From Roseovarius pelagicus (GTDB lineage Bacteria > Pseudomonadota > Alphaproteobacteria > Rhodobacterales > Rhodobacteraceae), in assembly GCF_025639885.1 (NCBI RefSeq), contig NZ_CP106738.1, forward strand, positions 434,001-498,000: a stretch of 64,000 nucleotides of DNA. The letters run 5' to 3'. Position numbers and translations under genes: made by a program. The notes under the pieces were generated by a model, which was not told where the DNA came from, did not search any database, and saw only the letters and a list, made by a program, of their open reading frames with translations. Below, piece after piece: positions 60,063 to 64,000 of the stretch. Numbering within the stretch: the stretch's first letter is position 1; every line of letters begins with the position of its first letter.

Positions 60063-61229
60063 TCATTCTCGCAATAGGTGCGCTACGAAAAATCCATCCC
60101 CCACCGCACTGATGGGCAAACGCGCAACGGATACCGCCGACCAGCCGGAATGACGCCGAACAAATTCTTCGATCTGCTGCTCGTTTTCCTCTTGCAGGAC
60201 CGAACATGTCGCATAGACCAGCGTCCCCCCCGGTGCGATCAATGACCGCGCTGTATCCAGAATGACGCTCTGCACATCGACGAGCGCCCCAAGACTGGCT
60301 TCGCTCAGACGCCATTTCGCGTCCGGGGCGCGCCGCCATGTGCCGCTGCCAGAACAGGGCACGTCGCACAATACCATGTCGTAGGGGGCTGCCCGAGCTA
60401 CTGCATCCTCGTCCAAAATCCTGATCTGCGCGCCTGCCCGGCTGGCCCGAGCGGGCAGATCTTTCATTCGCGACGGATCGGCGTCATGGGCATATATGGT
60501 CGCATCCAGTCTTGCTGCCAGCGCCAGCGCCTTGCCCCCGCCGCCTGCGCAATAGTCCAAAATTCGCGCGCCGGCGGGTAGCACGATGGTTTGCATCGCC
60601 TTTTGGCTAGAGCTGTCCTGAAATTCGACCAAGCCGTTCTGAAACGCCGCCGATGAAAGAACTTTTCTATGATTATCTATAACTTGCAGGGCAGTATTGA
60701 TGCCATCAATTGGAGCGGTCGCAATCTCATCCGCTGCAAGCGATTGCATTGCCTGATCGACGGAGCCCTTGCGCAAATTCACCCGCAGCATGACGGGTGC
60801 GCGAGCACGTAATGCCATCGCCGCCCGCTCTGCATCATCCCCTAACGAACCTTGAAAACGTTCGACCAACCATGGTTGCAGATCTAACCGGTCGGCGTCT
60901 GTCACCGCAGGAGTCCCTGAGGTGAGTTCGACAGCACTCAGCGGGGCCGGTGCGTGACCCACGCCGGTAAAGAGCAACGCCGGGTCGGTATCGTCCGCGC
61001 GCAACGCCCCAATCATCCGACCACGCCCCGTGTCTGCGCCGCCAAGACAGGCATAGGATCGCCAGCAGCGCAGCGCCTGAAACACGTGATCTCGCACGGC
61101 CGCGCGATCTTTTGATCCAGCAAACCGTGACCGGCGCGCCCATCCGGTCAGCGCCCGCTCGGCAGCGGTTTCATCCGTGATCGCATCCAATATCTCGATG
61201 GCGGCCTGTATCCGCGCGCCCGGTGTCAT
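60063..61229 (-). CDS. RsmB-type rRNA cytosine-C5 methyltransferase family protein
   Basis: A 388-residue SAM-dependent RNA m5C methyltransferase of the NOL1/NOP2/Sun family. The N-terminal helical region resembles the NusB-like part of RsmB. The catalytic domain (about 150-388) has ILDYCAGGGGKALAL (SAM loop), the PC motif Cys in CDVPCSGSGTWRR, and the second Cys in YATCSVLQEEN. The likely target is 16S rRNA, but paralogues differ in site. It lies 72 bases downstream of guaB on the same strand. Confidence 0.93.
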   Translation of the reverse strand: MTPGARIQAAIEILDAITDETAAERALTGWARRSRFAGSKDRAAVRDHVFQALRCWRSYACLGGADTGRGRMIGALRADDTDPALLFTGVGHAPAPLSAVELTSGTPAVTDADRLDLQPWLVERFQGSLGDDAERAAMALRARAPVMLRVNLRKGSVDQAMQSLAADEIATAPIDGINTALQVIDNHRKVLSSAAFQNGLVEFQDSSSQKAMQTIVLPAGARILDYCAGGGGKALALAARLDATIYAHDADPSRMKDLPARASRAGAQIRILDEDAVARAAPYDMVLCDVPCSGSGTWRRAPDAKWRLSEASLGALVDVQSVILDTARSLIAPGGTLVYATCSVLQEENEQQIEEFVRRHSGWSAVSVARLPISAVGDGFFVAHLLRE

Positions 61230-61301
61230 CGTCCCATTGCGGTATTCATCCGCCGAACAACCACATTAACAAAAACAGTCAAGGATTTGATATGGTACAA
61301 T

Positions 61302-62786
<1,485 letters not shown>

Positions 62787-62959
62787 CTATTGCATGGATA
62801 TGCCAGAGACGAAAGGCCAATTTCGCCCGAGCGCCGTCCATGCATCCGACCGAAACGCACGTTTCCAGTCCCGGCCATGCCCCGTAGGGTTTGATCTGTG
62901 TCAGGGCCTGCGCATGTGTAGACACTAGTTAGCCGATGGCACGTTCCAAGGAGTTCGCC

Positions 62960-63268
62960 GTGTCTGATCTGCAAACCGCCCCGCTGTCGAGGACTGTTGC
63001 ACTTGATCTCACCCATGTGCGCGCCGGGGCGCTCGCCGCGATGATCCTCGCGGATATGGGCGCTCGGGTAATCAAGGCAGAGCGTCCCGGAGGCGGAGGT
63101 GACACCCGCGCATTTCCGGCCAGAAGAAGCACATGTGGATGGCTTGACGCGATGTGCCCTTCTGCCATGACGCGACAGGGCCAATTTTTGCCGGTTGCGG
63201 GCTTCCTCTGGGATCGCAATTCGCTATGGTCGCCTCAAAGACCTTCCCATCAGATGGAAATGCCATGA
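62960..63268 (+). pseudogene. Truncated CaiB/BaiF (family III) CoA-transferase remnant
   Basis: From a GTG at 62960 with AAGGAG 6 bases upstream, about 50 residues match the N-terminus of family III CoA-transferases (VALDLTHVRAGALAAMILADMGARVIKAERPGGGGDTR). After about 63110 the similarity ends and the frame continues with unrelated residues to a stop at 63266-63268 that overlaps the next start (ATGA). Full-length members have about 380-400 residues, so this is a remnant left by a deletion. The remaining frame may still be translated and could couple to the next gene. Confidence 0.7.
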
Positions 63269-64000
63269 GCACTGATCCCCTTGTCGTCTTTACGCCATCC
63301 GGTAAACGCGGTCGTTTTCCCGTGGGAACGCCCGTTCTCACAGCGGCGCGGCAGTTGGGCGTAGACCTTGATTCAGTCTGTGGTGGGCGCGGTATCTGTT
63401 CGAAGTGTCAGATCACACCGGGCTATGGCGAGTTTTCGAAGCACGGGGTCACTGTTCACGAGGGCGCGCTGTCTGACTGGAACGCGGTCGAGCAACGCTA
63501 TGACGACAAACGCGGCCTGACCAAGGGGCGTCGGCTGGGCTGTCAGGCCACTGTGCAAATGGATGTTGTAATCGACGTCCCACCTGAAAGTCAGGTTCAC
63601 AAGCAAGTCGTGCGCAAACGTGCCGAGGCCCGCGATATTACGCTGAACCCGTCCACGCGACTGTTTTATGTCGAGGTCGAAGAGCCCGACATGCACAAGC
63701 CCACCGGCGATCTGGAACGGCTCTGCACCGCATTGTCCGAACAATGGCAGATCGAGAACGTGCATGCCGATCTGCATATCCTGCAAACGATGCAGCCGAT
63801 CCTGCGCAAGGGCGGCTGGAAAGTCACCTGCGCGGTCAATCTGGGCGACAACGAAAACCCGCCCATGATCATGCAAATCTGGCCCGGTTTCCATGAGGGT
63901 ACGGTGTACGGTCTGGCGGTCGATCTCGGCTCTACTACCATTGCCGCGCATTTGTGTGATCTGGGGACCGGCGAAGTCGTGGCCTCGTCAGGTGTGATGA
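63265..64000 (+). CDS. Corrinoid activation protein: [2Fe-2S] ferredoxin plus ASKHA (DUF4445) domain, partial
   Basis: First 245 residues of a longer protein (family members have about 650-700); it runs off the window. The N-terminal plant-type ferredoxin has cluster ligands Cys39, Cys45, Cys48 (CGGRGICSKC) and Cys93 (LGCQA). A linker follows and then the start of an actin-like ATPase domain (AVDLGSTTIAAHLCD, about 217-231). Such proteins (RamA-like or RACE type) use ATP to reduce inactive Co(II) corrinoid proteins of methyltransferase systems. The MttB-like protein at 535-2079 is a possible distant partner; the true cluster probably continues to the right. The ATG overlaps the stop of the CoA-transferase remnant. 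Confidence 0.9.
   Translation, partial: MSTDPLVVFTPSGKRGRFPVGTPVLTAARQLGVDLDSVCGGRGICSKCQITPGYGEFSKHGVTVHEGALSDWNAVEQRYDDKRGLTKGRRLGCQATVQMDVVIDVPPESQVHKQVVRKRAEARDITLNPSTRLFYVEVEEPDMHKPTGDLERLCTALSEQWQIENVHADLHILQTMQPILRKGGWKVTCAVNLGDNENPPMIMQIWPGFHEGTVYGLAVDLGSTTIAAHLCDLGTGEVVASSGVM

Overview
The window is 64 kb of chromosomal DNA from an alphaproteobacterium, most likely a Roseobacter-group member of the Rhodobacteraceae. Three things point there. The cell-cycle set CtrA, SciP (DUF1153) and CckA is present. Family markers such as DUF6477, LpxI (instead of LpxH) and a MetA-type homoserine acyltransferase are present. Operators follow the alphaproteobacterial LexA pattern GTTC-N7-GTTC. Coding density is high and the DNA is GC-rich. 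I see no rRNA, tRNA, CRISPR array, prophage or insertion sequence.

Layout. 1-6.6 kb: a DnaA-box cluster, a DUF6477 protein, an MttB-family methyltransferase without pyrrolysine, guaA, an SGNH-type protein, a small methyltransferase and an EamA exporter. 6.7-12.3 kb: a FadL-type porin, a P-loop NTPase, metA, a lipoprotein hydrolase, and ppk2 overlapping a TetR regulator. 12.3-16.6 kb: a 1051-residue repeat and membrane protein of unknown function, then rplM-rpsI. 16.7-25.5 kb: a MocR regulator facing a DUF1127 gene with repeated operators, a thioesterase, a crotonase-fold protein, a di-heme peroxidase, trmFO, a methyltransferase-gluQRS pair, hisI, and a NifU-like protein. 25.4-31.7 kb: a 40-residue membrane peptide with its own LexA box and a structured 3' region, recG, a frameshifted ligA, ctrA and sciP. 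31.9-45.2 kb: mnmA, then a long leftward block for envelope biogenesis (pyrH-frr-uppS-cdsA-dxr-rseP-bamA-ompH-fabZ-lpxA-lpxI-lpxB). 45.3-52.9 kb: miaA, an AraC regulator, a lytic transglycosylase, ssb, a GNAT protein, typA and two paralogous small secreted proteins. 52.9-64 kb: alaS, recA, a sulfotransferase, cckA, an RsmB-type methyltransferase, guaB, a CoA-transferase remnant, and the start of a corrinoid-activating [2Fe-2S]/ASKHA protein cut by the window edge.

Most genes are housekeeping. guaA and guaB give both steps from IMP to GMP. ctrA, sciP and cckA are three parts of the cell-cycle phosphorelay. recA, recG, ligA and ssb serve DNA repair. The MttB-like protein at the left edge and the corrinoid activator at the right edge belong to the same type of C1 chemistry, although they lie 60 kb apart.

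The best candidate for something undescribed is the unit at 25452-25893. A TTGACA box and a perfect LexA operator precede a 40-residue hydrophobic peptide, followed by stacked hairpins and a strong terminator. The promoter geometry closely matches that of recA, which suggests an SOS-induced membrane peptide similar in concept to TisB or SidA. The second candidate is the 1051-residue membrane protein. The third is the MocR/DUF1127 operator array.
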